DNA of 64,000 bases from Polyangiaceae bacterium (GCA_041389725.1 JAWKRG010000002.1:1178001-1242000); one strand, 5' to 3'; shown: positions 1 to 9,517, counted from the first letter of the stretch. The notes: generated from the letters alone by a model not told the origin. A program made the numbers and translations.

Positions 1-1
1 A

Positions 2-994
2 AGCGCGTTGTCGGACGTGCGAGCCGACGTGGTCTCGACCTTCCTGGAGGACGGCAATGGTGGATACGCCGAACGCCGCACGGAAATCGCAGCGAACATC
101 GACGTCAAGTCCTCGGGGCGACTCGACTCGCGCCTGTTGAGTCGTCGCCTGGCATCCGGCGACTGGATTGTAGAGCACGGTGGGCGCGCGTCGGAGTTCT
201 TCGAGGTGTTGCCCGAAGGCCAACTAACGAGCCTCGCCGTGGTTCCCATGCGCATGCGCGAGCGTCTGATGGGCTGGTTGGGGGTCGTGTCCCTCACGCC
301 CAGCAAGCGTTTCGACGAAGGCCAGCGCAAACTGCTCAGCATCATCGCGTCACGCGCCGCGGCTGCCATCGAGAACGCCCGCCTGTACGAAGATCTGCAG
401 GCGACGTTTCAGCAAACCATTCAGGGCTTGGCCCAGACCATCGACAAGATGGACCGCTACACCGCCGGCCATTCGGAACGCGTGTCGCGCTACGCGGTGG
501 CGTTGGCGCGCTGGCTGGGGTTGCCGGCGGAACTCGTAGAGATCGTGCGCCACGCGGCACTGATGCACGACATCGGCAAAGTGGGCTGCGTCATGAACCT
601 GAACAAGCCTGGAAAGCTGACTCAGGAAGAGTACGAGATCTTCAAGAAGCACCCGGTGTTCGGCCGCGAGATCCTCGACCCGATCAAGTTCTTGGAGCCA
701 GTCATCCCCGGCGTGTATTTGCACCACGAGCGCTGGGACGGTCGGGGCTATCCCGTCGGACTGGAGGGGGACGACATCCCGATCGTTGCCCGCATCATCT
801 CCGTGGCCGACACCTATGACGCGATGACCAGCGATCGTGCCTACCGCCGCGCACTGCCCCACGAAGTCACCATCAACGAAATCACACGCTGCGCGGGCTC
901 CCAGTTCGACCCGGACCTCGCGGGTTCTTTCGTCGAGCGCATCGACGCCCTGCGCGACGAGTTGCGTGACGCGGGCGAGCACGTGCCGGAGTAG
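2..994 (+). CDS. GAF/HD-GYP cyclic-di-GMP phosphodiesterase, 5' end missing
   Basis: The C-terminal part of a cytoplasmic GAF plus HD-GYP protein; the frame is open to the left window edge, so the true start lies outside. Counting from the first possible start codon (TTG at 8), a GAF-type segment covers about residues 1-125 and the HD-GYP domain 140-325. The metal-binding HDIG is at 187-190, followed by HHE (239-241) and GRGYP (245-249), so the signature is intact and c-di-GMP hydrolysis is expected. A PilZ protein with an intact c-di-GMP motif lies about 16 kb downstream. lipB starts four bases after the stop, so the two may be co-transcribed. Confidence 0.9.
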   Translation, partial: SALSDVRADVVSTFLEDGNGGYAERRTEIAANIDVKSSGRLDSRLLSRRLASGDWIVEHGGRASEFFEVLPEGQLTSLAVVPMRMRERLMGWLGVVSLTPSKRFDEGQRKLLSIIASRAAAAIENARLYEDLQATFQQTIQGLAQTIDKMDRYTAGHSERVSRYAVALARWLGLPAELVEIVRHAALMHDIGKVGCVMNLNKPGKLTQEEYEIFKKHPVFGREILDPIKFLEPVIPGVYLHHERWDGRGYPVGLEGDDIPIVARIISVADTYDAMTSDRAYRRALPHEVTINEITRCAGSQFDPDLAGSFVERIDALRDELRDAGEHVPE

Positions 995-998
995 CCGC

Positions 999-1769
999 GT
1001 GACACGCCAGCTCACCGGGCTTTGGCTGGGCCGGCGCCGCTACGAGCCCGTGCACGAGCTGATGGATGCGCTACACGAGGCACGGCGCCGGGGCGAGATC
1101 GGCGATACCGTCCTGTTCGTCGAACACGAGCCCGTGATCACTCTAGGGCGCGGGGCCAAGAGGGAGCACGTCCTGCTCTCGGAGGCTGCGTTGGAAAAGC
1201 TCGGCGTGGACCGCGTCACCACCGCACGAGGTGGTGATGTCACCGTGCACGGGCCGGGACAGCTCGTCGGCTATCCCATCCTGGATCTTTCACCAGACCG
1301 TCAGGACGTCAGGCGCTACGTGGGGGACTTGCGCAACACCATGCGCCAGCTGGCAGCGGGCTACGGAGTCGACGGCGGCGAGTACGAGAGTCAGGTTGGA
1401 CTCTGGGTCGACGCCGCACACCCCGAAATGTGGCGCGGCGCCGAACACGCCGAGCGTCTCGCCAAACTGGGAGCGATCGGAGTTCGCATCTCGCGTTGGA
1501 TCACCATGCACGGCTTCGCGTTCAACGCTTGCACGGACATGTCGCTGTTCTCCCTAATCGTGCCCTGCGGCATCCGCGACCACGGGGTGACCAGCTTGGC
1601 CGCGCTGGGGCGTGAGCCGGCGGAGCTGCCTGCCCTGGCCGCCGATGCGTTGGCCATCCTCGCCGAAACGCTGAACGCGAGCCACGACCCGCTACGCGAC
1701 GAGTCGGGGTCGGTGCTGTCCCGGCTGCTTCCGGGTCAGTCTGCTGCGCTGCCCTCGGGCGCGCTCTGA
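999..1769 (+). CDS. lipB: Octanoyltransferase LipB
   Basis: Transfers octanoyl groups from acyl carrier protein to lipoyl domains, the first step of endogenous lipoate synthesis in the cytoplasm. The family signature GGDVTVHGPGQLVGYPI spans about residues 78-94. The conserved catalytic pair is visible as Lys156 (in AKLGAIG) and Cys190 (in IVPCGI), and HGFAFN follows the lysine as expected. I chose the GTG at 999, four bases after the HD-GYP stop; reading further upstream would only extend into that gene. The product of 256 aa is slightly longer than usual because of a tail of about 30 residues after the core. Its 3' end overlaps the convergent methyltransferase gene by 34 bp. lipA is not in the window. 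Confidence 0.95.
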   Translation: MTRQLTGLWLGRRRYEPVHELMDALHEARRRGEIGDTVLFVEHEPVITLGRGAKREHVLLSEAALEKLGVDRVTTARGGDVTVHGPGQLVGYPILDLSPDRQDVRRYVGDLRNTMRQLAAGYGVDGGEYESQVGLWVDAAHPEMWRGAEHAERLAKLGAIGVRISRWITMHGFAFNACTDMSLFSLIVPCGIRDHGVTSLAALGREPAELPALAADALAILAETLNASHDPLRDESGSVLSRLLPGQSAALPSGAL

Positions 1770-2860
1770 CTGCGCGTGGCAAGCAGAAATCGCGAACCCC
1801 AGAGCGCCGGGGAATCCATGAATTGCACGGCAAAATCCCTGGCGCGTAGGCCCCCCGCAAGGTCCTCGAGCCGGCGAGGGACTACGCCTCGCGCCCGATA
1901 CAGGCCTAGACGCACTGCCAAGGCCTCCAGTGCGCGCGTCAACCAATGACGAGTTTCCAAAAGGCGGATCAAGATCCGACCACCGGGGCGGGTCGCACGT
2001 ATCGCATGCTCCAAGGCCGCATCCTGCTCGTCGACGGGCAGGTAGTGCAGGACGTCGAGCACCAGCACCAGGTCGGCGTCGGGCCATGGCGCTCCGAGCA
2101 GCGAGCGCACCGCGAAGCTTTCTTGTGCGCGAGCGGCGGACCTCGCCGCATTGATGCGACGCTCGTCCCAGTCCAGGCCCGAGAGCAACCTTGCGGAACC
2201 GAGTTCGCGCAGCAGAAGCCCGAACTGGCCGCGGCCGCAGCCCGCGTCCAGCACCACGTCGGCCTGCTCGATGCCAGCAAGAATGGAAGTCGCAGGATCT
2301 GTATTCAGCTTGATGCGCACGTAGATGCGATCGCGTCGATGCGCCGCCGCATAGCGCCGCACCACCCTCGGGATCGCCGACTCTAGGAGCTCTGCGCGCC
2401 TCTCTCCCCGGGGTGCAACGCGATGGGCAATGGCGCCGCCCACGGTCGCCAGCACGGTGGCAAGCACCCCGGAGCCCACGGCGAGGAAGGCGGTTACATC
2501 GGCCACCGCGAGTCGTCGCGCACGCTCGAGGTCGAAGCCAGCCCAGTGTCCGCTGAGCAGCAGCGCACCGACTTCCACCTCCGCGAAGACCAGGAACGGC
2601 GCCACCAGCGGGTTGCTGATGTTCGCAGCCAGATAGGCCGTGACCGCATCCAGGCGCAGGGGCAGGCACACCAACAACACCAAGGGCAAATGCAGGCCGT
2701 ACAGCGGCAACGTACCGATGAAGAGGCCAGCGGCAACGCTCAGGGCTGCGCGACGACGGGTGACCAAGCCGCCGCGCAGGCGGCGCAAGAGCCTGCGAAT
2801 CCGCCCCGGCGCTGTGCTCGCAGTCGCGGGAGACGTCGCGCTAGGCGTTCTCGCCTCCAC
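1736..2860 (-). CDS. DUF2062 membrane domain fused to SAM-dependent methyltransferase
   Basis: A two-part protein of about 374 aa. The N-terminal part (about 20-150) resembles DUF2062, with an arginine-rich start, hydrophobic segments and an NISNPLVAPFLVF motif that is typical of that family. The C-terminal part is a class I methyltransferase: motif I VLDAGCGRGQFG at about 203-214, an acidic LVLVLDVLHYL segment and a late RPGGRILIRL strand. The substrate is unknown; a membrane-anchored methyltransferase acting on lipid or glycan is an inference. The GTG at 2860 overlaps the end of the upstream TPR gene by 20 bp, suggesting translational coupling; reading further upstream gives low-complexity Arg/Thr/Pro sequence. 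Confidence 0.75.
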   Translation of the reverse strand: MEARTPSATSPATASTAPGRIRRLLRRLRGGLVTRRRAALSVAAGLFIGTLPLYGLHLPLVLLVCLPLRLDAVTAYLAANISNPLVAPFLVFAEVEVGALLLSGHWAGFDLERARRLAVADVTAFLAVGSGVLATVLATVGGAIAHRVAPRGERRAELLESAIPRVVRRYAAAHRRDRIYVRIKLNTDPATSILAGIEQADVVLDAGCGRGQFGLLLRELGSARLLSGLDWDERRINAARSAARAQESFAVRSLLGAPWPDADLVLVLDVLHYLPVDEQDAALEHAIRATRPGGRILIRLLETRHWLTRALEALAVRLGLYRARGVVPRRLEDLAGGLRARDFAVQFMDSPALWGSRFLLATRSQSAPEGSAAD

Positions 2861-3584
2861 CGTCCGCCGGCGGGGCTTCGCTCTTGCGACGCTCGGCGAT
2901 GCGGATGTAGGTCTGGGCGCTCTTGTTGTCCGGGTCGAGACCGAGCACGGCCTCGAATTCCGCACGGGCGACGTCGTTTTCGCCGGCGCTCAGCAAGAGC
3001 ACGCCCAGAAGTACACGCGCCTGCACGTACTTCGGATTCACGCGCTTCGCCTCTTCGAATTGCTCCCGCGCGCGAGTCAGATCGCCGCTGTCTCGATACA
3101 AGATACCCAGACGCGTGCGCAGGTCCGCAAAGGTCGGACAAAGCGTGGTGCCCTTCTCGAGCTCGCGAATCGCGTCGAGGGTCATACCCAGGTCCAAGTA
3201 CGCTTGGCTGAGTTCGGCGTGCATGTTCGCGATCTTGCCCTTGGCAAAGGGGTCTTGATGTCGGTCTTGACCTTCCGAGCGATTGCGGATGCGTGCGTAG
3301 ATCTGGCGGGCCGCGTCGTACTTACCCAGGTCGTTGTAGGTCACCATCAGGTTGAGCGCGGCTTCGGTGTAGTTGGGGTTCAGCTCCACCGCGCGCTCGA
3401 AGTGCTCCTCGGCTTGCGCAAAGTCTCCACGACTGTGTGTGATGACACCCAGCATGTGGTGAACGTCTGCATACTGATCCGTTTTGTCGACGACTTGCCG
3501 CAGCAGGTACTCGGCCTTGTCGTACTCCCGCTTTTGGTAGTGCTCGCGGCCGAGCAGGAGCAGCTGCTTGAGGTGGTCGTCCAT
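2841..3584 (-). CDS. Tetratricopeptide-repeat protein
   Basis: A 247-aa protein made almost wholly of TPR helices: LLLLGREHYQKREYDKAEYL near the start, then several units with the usual Gly/Ala/Pro spacing, such as AEEHFERAVELNPNYTEAAL and AREQFEEAKRVNPKYVQARV. It has no signal peptide or membrane segment, so it is likely a cytoplasmic scaffold or adaptor. The start at 3584 (MDDHLKQ) begins directly with the first TPR helix; the frame stays open upstream but that sequence is Arg/Pro/Gly-rich and not TPR-like. It is divergent from the M23 peptidase gene and overlaps the downstream methyltransferase gene. It ends in a short acidic Gly-rich tail. Confidence 0.85.
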   Translation of the reverse strand: MDDHLKQLLLLGREHYQKREYDKAEYLLRQVVDKTDQYADVHHMLGVITHSRGDFAQAEEHFERAVELNPNYTEAALNLMVTYNDLGKYDAARQIYARIRNRSEGQDRHQDPFAKGKIANMHAELSQAYLDLGMTLDAIRELEKGTTLCPTFADLRTRLGILYRDSGDLTRAREQFEEAKRVNPKYVQARVLLGVLLLSAGENDVARAEFEAVLGLDPDNKSAQTYIRIAERRKSEAPPADGGGENA

Positions 3585-3667
3585 GGGGCGGCAGTGTTGT
3601 CGAATCCGCGCCCCGGGCCAAGCCCCTCCGGCCCGAGAGCCAGCATCCGACCAGAACGGATCTTCAG

Positions 3668-5800
3668 GTGCACCGAGCCCAGCTTGCCCCCTTGTCGAGC
3701 TGCTGCTACGCCCGCGCTGTGGCGTCCCGAGCCCAATCGGAGGGCGTGCGACACGTCGGCCGGATTGTCGACCCGCTCGCCCTGGACGACGGTGAGAGCG
3801 AGCCCGTGCTCGAGCTGGAGGGCGATTCTGCGGCGTCCGCACGCCCCGAAGACCCCGAAGAGGCGGCGCTCCCGGGGGAATCTACGCCGCCAGGCGAACC
3901 CGCTGCTTTTCCGGACGGGTCTGAGGCAGACGCTCGTGAGACAGCGGCGCCGTCGGATCCAGCGCCGGCACCTAGCGAACCCGGTTCGGATGAAGCGCCC
4001 GTGGACCCATCGATACATCCGGTGAGGGCGCGACTGCTGGCGCGAGCGCGGGAGCATCGGGCCGGCGGTGACAGCCCGCACGCTTTCACTCCGCGTCCCG
4101 CCGCCGTGGCCATGAGCGGCGGCTTCGACGAGATCAGCTCGGGAGCAGCCTCGGCCCGCGCCCCCTCCGCCCCACTGCCACCCGTCGGGCGTAGCGCCCT
4201 CTCGCCCAACATGGTCGCGTTGTTTGGCACGCTGCTGGGCCTGGCAGCTGTGGCCTCCATTCTCGCGCTGGCCACCGCTTTGGATCCTCGGCCCGGCGAA
4301 GCAGTGCCATCCGCTCCGATATCCAGCAGCGAAAGCACCGAGTCCACGGAGACACCACCGCAAGCGACCGTTGCGCGTCCGAAGCGCGTCAAGCTACCCG
4401 GCCCCTGGCGCATCGCGGACGCCAAAGGGCAAGACGGGATGCGGACCGTAGAGGGCACAATCGGCGGCTCGCCGTTTCTGCGTGCCATCCAGGACGCTGG
4501 GCTCGAGAAGAAGGAGGCCTACCGCGTACTCACGGCGCTGAAGGGTCTGCGCAATCTCGATCGCTGCGGCAAGACTGACTCTTTCGTAGCTCTGGTGGAG
4601 CGTAGCTCCAAACGAGTGAAAGCCTTCGAGTACATCGTCGACAAGGAGGAGGTGTATCAGGCACGCGAGTCCGACGGCGGACTCCTCGAAGGCAAGAAGC
4701 TCGACCTGAAGATCGAGCGCACACAACGAGGCGGCGCCTTCGTCGTGTCCGGAGGCGACATCGACGCCGCAGCCGAAAACAGCGGCCTGGAGCGTGGTCT
4801 CGCCAAAGTACTGGCCAAAGCACTGGACGGCCATTCCAGCCTGGACGAGCTCAAGAAGGGCGATCGCATCCGAGTCGTCGCACAAGAGGTGACCGTACTC
4901 GGCGAGTTTGCGCGCTACTCGGGGGTCGAGGCCGTGGAGATCAACAGCGCAGGCGAAAAGCCGCTCCGCCTGTACTACTTCCGCGGCGGCGATTCGCGTG
5001 GGTATTTCGACGCCGCAGGGCGATCGCCCTACGAAGGTGGTTGGCGCAAGCCTGTGAAGGACGCACCCATCACGTCGAAGTTCAATCCGAAGCGCATGCA
5101 CCCGGTGCTGAAGAAGGTGATGCCGCACACGGGCACCGACTTTGGCGCTCCTTCGGGCGCGCCTGTCGGCGCCTCCTCCTATGGCACCATTTCCTTCATC
5201 GGCCCGGCCGGCCCCAGCGGCAACCTGGTGAAGATCGACCACCCGGGTGGAATCGAAACTGGCTATGCCCACCTTTCGCGTTTTGCAGATGGGCTCAACG
5301 TTGGCGACAAGGTCAAGCGCCTGCAGCTCATTGGCTACGTAGGCTCGACGGGGCGCTCCACCGGTCCGCATTTGCATTTCACTGCCAAGCGCAACGGCGA
5401 ATTCTTCGATGCGGAGACCCTGAACTTGGATGGCATGCGCGTGCTACCCCCGAGCGAGCGCGACGCCTTCGCCAAGGTCAAGCAACGCTACGACGAACTC
5501 CTGGATGCCGTTGCGCTGCCCGCCGCGCCGCCGGAGCCCGTTGCGCAAGCACCAAGCGCCGACGACGAGGAATCCACCGAGCCGGACCTGGACCTGCCCG
5601 GCGGAGCGGGGGCCGTTGCACCCGCGGATCCTCCTGCGGCCCCCCCGCCGGCACCCGCGGCCGCTCCAGCTCCAGCCGCGGCTCAACCGGCAGCGGCACC
5701 GGCCAAACCCGCACCGGGCGGCGGCGCGTCGGTGTACCTGACAGACAAAGACCTGATGAAGCTGCAGTCGTCGTCCGACGACGGCGAAGTCGACGAGTAG
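3668..5800 (+). CDS. Membrane-anchored M23 family metallopeptidase
   Basis: A predicted peptidoglycan endopeptidase of the LytM/M23 family, up to 710 aa. The N-terminal 180 residues are Pro/Glu/Ala-rich and probably disordered. A single membrane helix follows at about 182-205, then a periplasmic region with an OapA/LysM-like feel (about 265-450). The M23 domain shows HTGTDFG (His487, Asp491) and GPHLHF (568-570), so all zinc ligands are present and the enzyme should be active. A Pro/Ala-rich tail of about 130 residues closes the protein. The first start is GTG 3668; GTG 3719 is equally possible. A cell-wall remodelling role is inferred from the family. Confidence 0.88.
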   Translation: MHRAQLAPLSSCCYARAVASRAQSEGVRHVGRIVDPLALDDGESEPVLELEGDSAASARPEDPEEAALPGESTPPGEPAAFPDGSEADARETAAPSDPAPAPSEPGSDEAPVDPSIHPVRARLLARAREHRAGGDSPHAFTPRPAAVAMSGGFDEISSGAASARAPSAPLPPVGRSALSPNMVALFGTLLGLAAVASILALATALDPRPGEAVPSAPISSSESTESTETPPQATVARPKRVKLPGPWRIADAKGQDGMRTVEGTIGGSPFLRAIQDAGLEKKEAYRVLTALKGLRNLDRCGKTDSFVALVERSSKRVKAFEYIVDKEEVYQARESDGGLLEGKKLDLKIERTQRGGAFVVSGGDIDAAAENSGLERGLAKVLAKALDGHSSLDELKKGDRIRVVAQEVTVLGEFARYSGVEAVEINSAGEKPLRLYYFRGGDSRGYFDAAGRSPYEGGWRKPVKDAPITSKFNPKRMHPVLKKVMPHTGTDFGAPSGAPVGASSYGTISFIGPAGPSGNLVKIDHPGGIETGYAHLSRFADGLNVGDKVKRLQLIGYVGSTGRSTGPHLHFTAKRNGEFFDAETLNLDGMRVLPPSERDAFAKVKQRYDELLDAVALPAAPPEPVAQAPSADDEESTEPDLDLPGGAGAVAPADPPAAPPPAPAAAPAPAAAQPAAAPAKPAPGGGASVYLTDKDLMKLQSSSDDGEVDE

Positions 5801-5810
5801 CCGGGAACGC

Positions 5811-7415
5811 TCAAGTAGCGGCAGGAACCTCCGACGAGGCACTGCGTTGCTGCCCTGCGCGCTTGCCACGGGAACGGACGGTGAAGACGAAGGTGCTGCC
5901 TCGCTCCGGGCCCGGTTCCACCCAGGAGCGTCCGCCATGCGCCTCGGCGATGTGCTTGACCAGCGCGAGACCAATGCCGCTTCCCCTTACGCGCTGATTG
6001 GGAGTGCCGCGGCCACGCACGAACCGCTCGAAGATCCGCTTGCGATCATCCACTGCGATGCCGGCCCCCTCGTCCGTTACCCGGACCTCGACGCCGTTTT
6101 CGCCTCGCGTGACAGCGACGGCGATCTTGCGACCATCCGGAGCGTACTTCAGGGCGTTGTCGACCAGGTTGAATATGGCGATCTCCAGGGCGCGCTCGTC
6201 CAAGTCGACTTGCGGCAGGTCAGCACCGACGGAAAGCGTCAGCTCGACGTCCTGGCGCTGCGCACGAACACGACATGCCTCCACTGCTCGAGTCACGACG
6301 TCACCAACGAACCCTGGCGCAAAGCTGTAAGCGGCCTTGCCGCGTTCCACCTTGGCGAAGTCCAGGACGTTCTCGATCAGCGCGGCGAGCCTTTCGCTCT
6401 CGGAAACGATGATCTCCAGGTACTGCTTGCGCTTTTCGTCGTTTTCCACGCGACCGCTCTGCAGCAACTCGCCGAACATTCGCACCAGCGACAGGGGCGT
6501 CTTGAGCTCGTGCGACACATTCGCCACGAAGTCGCTCTTCAAGTTCGAGAGTTTTCGCTCTCGCGCGGCGGCCAAGAACACCACGGAGAGTCCGGCCAGC
6601 ACCACAAGCCAACTCAACCCGACCAGCGCCATCTCCAGGCTGCGGCGGCGCGCCACTGCCGCAGTGAGTTCTTCGGCGGAGATCAGGGTCACGTTCACCC
6701 GCCACTTGTAGAGTGTCGTCTCGAAACGTCGACCAATGGTGAAGCCACCGCGGCTGAGAGGCGGACCGAAAACGATGCGACCATCTGCGTCCACGACGTT
6801 CACGCGGCTGTGCTGGTCGCGCTCGGAGTAGAGCGAGGGGAACAAGTCGTGCACGATGCGAGGCACGTCGTGCCAAGCGATGACCAGATAGCGCCGCCCT
6901 TCGAACTCGCGCTGCCAGTAGCTGAGCAGAAAGCTCTGCTTGTCGTGGCTCTTGTGTAGATGCCGCAGCTGAGCCACGGGCTGGCGCGTGAGCTCCAAGT
7001 CGCCCATCAAGTCGTGAACCAGTATGCGCCGAAAGCGCTCGGCCTCGGGCGCAGGTGCCCGCGAAGCAAACGCGACCACTTCCTTGCCCGGGGACATCAA
7101 GTCCACGAGCAGAACGCCGCGCACCGTCGGAGTCTGGCGCGACGCTACTTCGAGCCAGGCGGAGCCAAAGCTCGAACGGTCCCCGAGCTTCACCAAGCTG
7201 AGCACGGCGTTGTCCTGTTCGATGATGCGCTTATCCAAGCGATCGGCCTTGTCGTTGGCCAGCGTGAGGGTCGCCTCCACCACCGACTGTTCGCGCAGCT
7301 TCTCCAGTTGGAAGCTGTTGCGGAAGGTAACGACCATCAGCACCACCACCGCCACCAGAATGGCGGGAACCCAGAGGAAGGGCAGTAGCCGCTCCCGGGT
7401 GGTGCGCTCGGACAT
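5811..7415 (-). CDS. Membrane sensor histidine kinase
   Basis: A 534-aa two-component sensor. Membrane helix 1 is at about 11-30, followed by an extracytoplasmic sensor region of about 230 residues, membrane helix 2 at 262-283, and a HisKA dimerisation domain with the H-box FVANVSHELKTPLSL (phospho-acceptor His302). The HATPase domain has the N-box NLVDNALKYAPDGR, the G1 box DEGAGIAVDD, a KRIFERFVRG segment and G2 GSGIGLALVKHIAEAHGG. All catalytic boxes are intact. No response regulator gene is adjacent, so it is an orphan kinase. It converges with the M23 gene, the stops lying 10 bp apart, and has a basic C-terminal tail. Confidence 0.92.
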   Translation of the reverse strand: MSERTTRERLLPFLWVPAILVAVVVLMVVTFRNSFQLEKLREQSVVEATLTLANDKADRLDKRIIEQDNAVLSLVKLGDRSSFGSAWLEVASRQTPTVRGVLLVDLMSPGKEVVAFASRAPAPEAERFRRILVHDLMGDLELTRQPVAQLRHLHKSHDKQSFLLSYWQREFEGRRYLVIAWHDVPRIVHDLFPSLYSERDQHSRVNVVDADGRIVFGPPLSRGGFTIGRRFETTLYKWRVNVTLISAEELTAAVARRRSLEMALVGLSWLVVLAGLSVVFLAAARERKLSNLKSDFVANVSHELKTPLSLVRMFGELLQSGRVENDEKRKQYLEIIVSESERLAALIENVLDFAKVERGKAAYSFAPGFVGDVVTRAVEACRVRAQRQDVELTLSVGADLPQVDLDERALEIAIFNLVDNALKYAPDGRKIAVAVTRGENGVEVRVTDEGAGIAVDDRKRIFERFVRGRGTPNQRVRGSGIGLALVKHIAEAHGGRSWVEPGPERGSTFVFTVRSRGKRAGQQRSASSEVPAAT

Positions 7416-7474
7416 GTCGCTACCCTACACCGAGCGTGAGGGACACGCTGCCCTCGAGCGCGGCGGAACCGCCA

Positions 7475-9517
7475 TCAGTGCTTGGGCAGAACGACGTCGG
7501 CATCCAAGACGATGGGACGCGCCGCCAGGAACTCGGCAAACTGAGCACAGATGTACTCGAGGGCGTTTGCTTCGCTTTCCGAGTACTTGCCACCCTCCGC
7601 GGGATTCGCGATCTCGACGGCGCCCAGATAGCGGCCGCCGAGCTGCACCGAGCCGAACAACGCTTCCGAGGGCGTCACCCCAAGTGCCTTCCAGCGCGTC
7701 CCTGCGTACTTCTCGTCGCCGCCGGAGACTGCGACGGCACGAGTCCTGCGCATCGCCGAGTTGAAGAACGGGTCTACGTCGGGGGTGCGGTGCAAGAGCA
7801 GGCCCTCGCTCTGCTGACCGTAGGCGCGAACGACGACGAAGTGCCGCGTGTTGATGTCGAACACATGCAGGATGGCGCCTTCGCTGGGCAGCATGCTCTC
7901 GACGATCGAAAGCACGAACTCCGTTCCACTGACCATGTCCGGCAGGAAGTGAAGCTCGTGCATGGTCTCGAAGAGCTCACCGATCAGGTCTTCGCTCTTG
8001 CGGCGCTTGCCCGGAGCAATGCGTCGCGAAGAGGGCGGGGGCTCGGAAGCCCGCGTCTCTTCCGCAGCCGCAGGCGCGGTAGCCTCGGACGCCGCAGCCA
8101 CCGGCTCTACTGCACCTGCCGGCTCTGCCGCCGCGGCGGGAGCAGCGCTTGGCTGCGATGCTACCGCCGACGTTGCCGTGGCGGGCCCAGCGCTTGGCTG
8201 CACTGTGGCGGCGACATCCTTGGGCGCACTCTCGGAGCGCAGCGGTGCATTCTCGGGACGAGGCGGCGCACTCTCGACCTGCTTGGACGGCACCGCTGTC
8301 GAAGGCGCTGCTGCGGCCGACGGTGCCGTGGCGGCGGACGGCGCGACTTCGGCGGTCTTCGCGTCGCCCGGCGAATCGACGCGAACCCCGTGCACGACGA
8401 CGACGGGATCCCCTCGCCAATCACGCCAAGCAAGTGTCGCTATCGGTGCGCGCTCCGGGCGCTTCTCGAATACGTGGTCGAACACGGCAAGTTGCACGAA
8501 CTTTCGTTCCGTGCGCTTGGTGATGCCCGCACAGATCTCCTTGAAGCGCACCCAGATCAACAGTTCCGCAGCTGCCGAGGTTGTTTCAGGTGCAACCGCG
8601 TAGGCGTACTCGCGATAGATGATTGGCGTCGCCTCACTCGGTTCCTCTTCACGCTTGCGAATGACTTGGAAGTCGGGCGGTTTCGTTGCTTCGAGGCTGC
8701 GCTGGGTCGGGTTCGTACTCAGCCGTTGCGGCTCGGACTTCGTAGCCACCGGCGACGACTTTGGGGCGGGCGGCGCAGCACCCGCAGACACGCTCGCGCG
8801 CGGCGCGACTGCCGCCGTGGCGGCCGAAGATTTTTCGGCGCTCCGTGAGGGTGCCGCCGCAGGCGAACTCTTGGACGCTGCCGGAGGACTCGACACCGAC
8901 GTCGTCGGTGGCGCCGACGCCACGGGGGGACTCGACACCGACGTCGTCGGTGGCGCCGACGCCACGGGGGGACTCGACACCGACGTCGTCGGTGGCGCCG
9001 ACGCCACGGGGGGACTCGACACCGACGTCGTCGGTGGCGCTGACGCCACGGGGGGACTCGACGCAGCTTTGGAGGGTGCCGCAGGCGGCACTTCGTCCGC
9101 GGGCACCACGATCCCCGCCTTTGCTGCAGGCGTCGCTTTGGGCGCCTCCGATGGCATCCGCTCTGTCGATGGCGCTTCAGACGTTGGCGCTGCCTGGGGA
9201 TCCGTCGCCAAGGGATCCTCCTTCAGCGGGACGGGCGACGCGATTGGACTCGTCTTCGGCGGTGCCGAGTTCGCGCGAGGCTCGAGCAACTCGGCCGTCG
9301 CAGGCGCTTTGGCCACCATGTAGCGAACCTTCTGGCTGGCATCTACCGCTCGATAGCCGTCGTCGAGGAGCTCGATCGAGAACTTGGAGAGTGGTCCGGT
9401 ATCGCCGCGCTTCTTCCGCACTTCCTGCAACGCTGCCTGCCACTGCTTGGCCTCCAAACAGTATTTGTCAGGCGGAGCATCCTCTCCCACGCGGGAGACT
9501 TCGACGAACCAGCGCAT
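7475..9517 (-). CDS. GAF-domain protein with long Pro/Ala/Ser-rich repeat linker
   Basis: About 680 aa with three parts. The first 85 residues (MRWFVEVSRVGED onward) form a small domain with several conserved-looking aromatic and charged residues. A very long Pro/Ala/Ser/Thr-rich region follows, holding four near-identical 14-residue units (SSPPVASAPPTTSV) encoded by a 42-bp tandem repeat. The last 160 residues resemble a GAF domain (GTEFVLSIVESMLPSEGAIL, then GAVEIANP). There is no signal peptide and no output domain, so it may be a cytoplasmic ligand- or partner-binding regulator. The start at 9517 was chosen because residues upstream show no domain character. The function is not known. Confidence 0.75.
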   Translation of the reverse strand: MRWFVEVSRVGEDAPPDKYCLEAKQWQAALQEVRKKRGDTGPLSKFSIELLDDGYRAVDASQKVRYMVAKAPATAELLEPRANSAPPKTSPIASPVPLKEDPLATDPQAAPTSEAPSTERMPSEAPKATPAAKAGIVVPADEVPPAAPSKAASSPPVASAPPTTSVSSPPVASAPPTTSVSSPPVASAPPTTSVSSPPVASAPPTTSVSSPPAASKSSPAAAPSRSAEKSSAATAAVAPRASVSAGAAPPAPKSSPVATKSEPQRLSTNPTQRSLEATKPPDFQVIRKREEEPSEATPIIYREYAYAVAPETTSAAAELLIWVRFKEICAGITKRTERKFVQLAVFDHVFEKRPERAPIATLAWRDWRGDPVVVVHGVRVDSPGDAKTAEVAPSAATAPSAAAAPSTAVPSKQVESAPPRPENAPLRSESAPKDVAATVQPSAGPATATSAVASQPSAAPAAAAEPAGAVEPVAAASEATAPAAAEETRASEPPPSSRRIAPGKRRKSEDLIGELFETMHELHFLPDMVSGTEFVLSIVESMLPSEGAILHVFDINTRHFVVVRAYGQQSEGLLLHRTPDVDPFFNSAMRRTRAVAVSGGDEKYAGTRWKALGVTPSEALFGSVQLGGRYLGAVEIANPAEGGKYSESEANALEYICAQFAEFLAARPIVLDADVVLPKH
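8886..9053. repeat. 42-bp in-frame tandem repeat, four copies
   Basis: Four consecutive 42-bp units beginning at 8886, 8928, 8970 and 9012, followed by a partial fifth at 9054. The copies are nearly identical (the last has a single visible base change). Because 42 is divisible by three, gain or loss of units would keep the surrounding GAF-protein gene in frame and only alter the Pro/Ser-rich linker by 14 residues per unit. Confidence 0.95.

Noticed and set aside
2640..4025. 461-codon plus-strand open frame over the TPR gene
   Set aside because: It runs opposite to the TPR and M23 genes, has no domain and mixes reading-frame compositions; the TPR frame on the minus strand is clearly the real one.
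8619..9323. Plus-strand open frame with repeated Gly/Asp/Val units
   Set aside because: It is the antisense of the 42-bp repeat in the GAF-protein gene; the codon pattern fits only the minus-strand frame.
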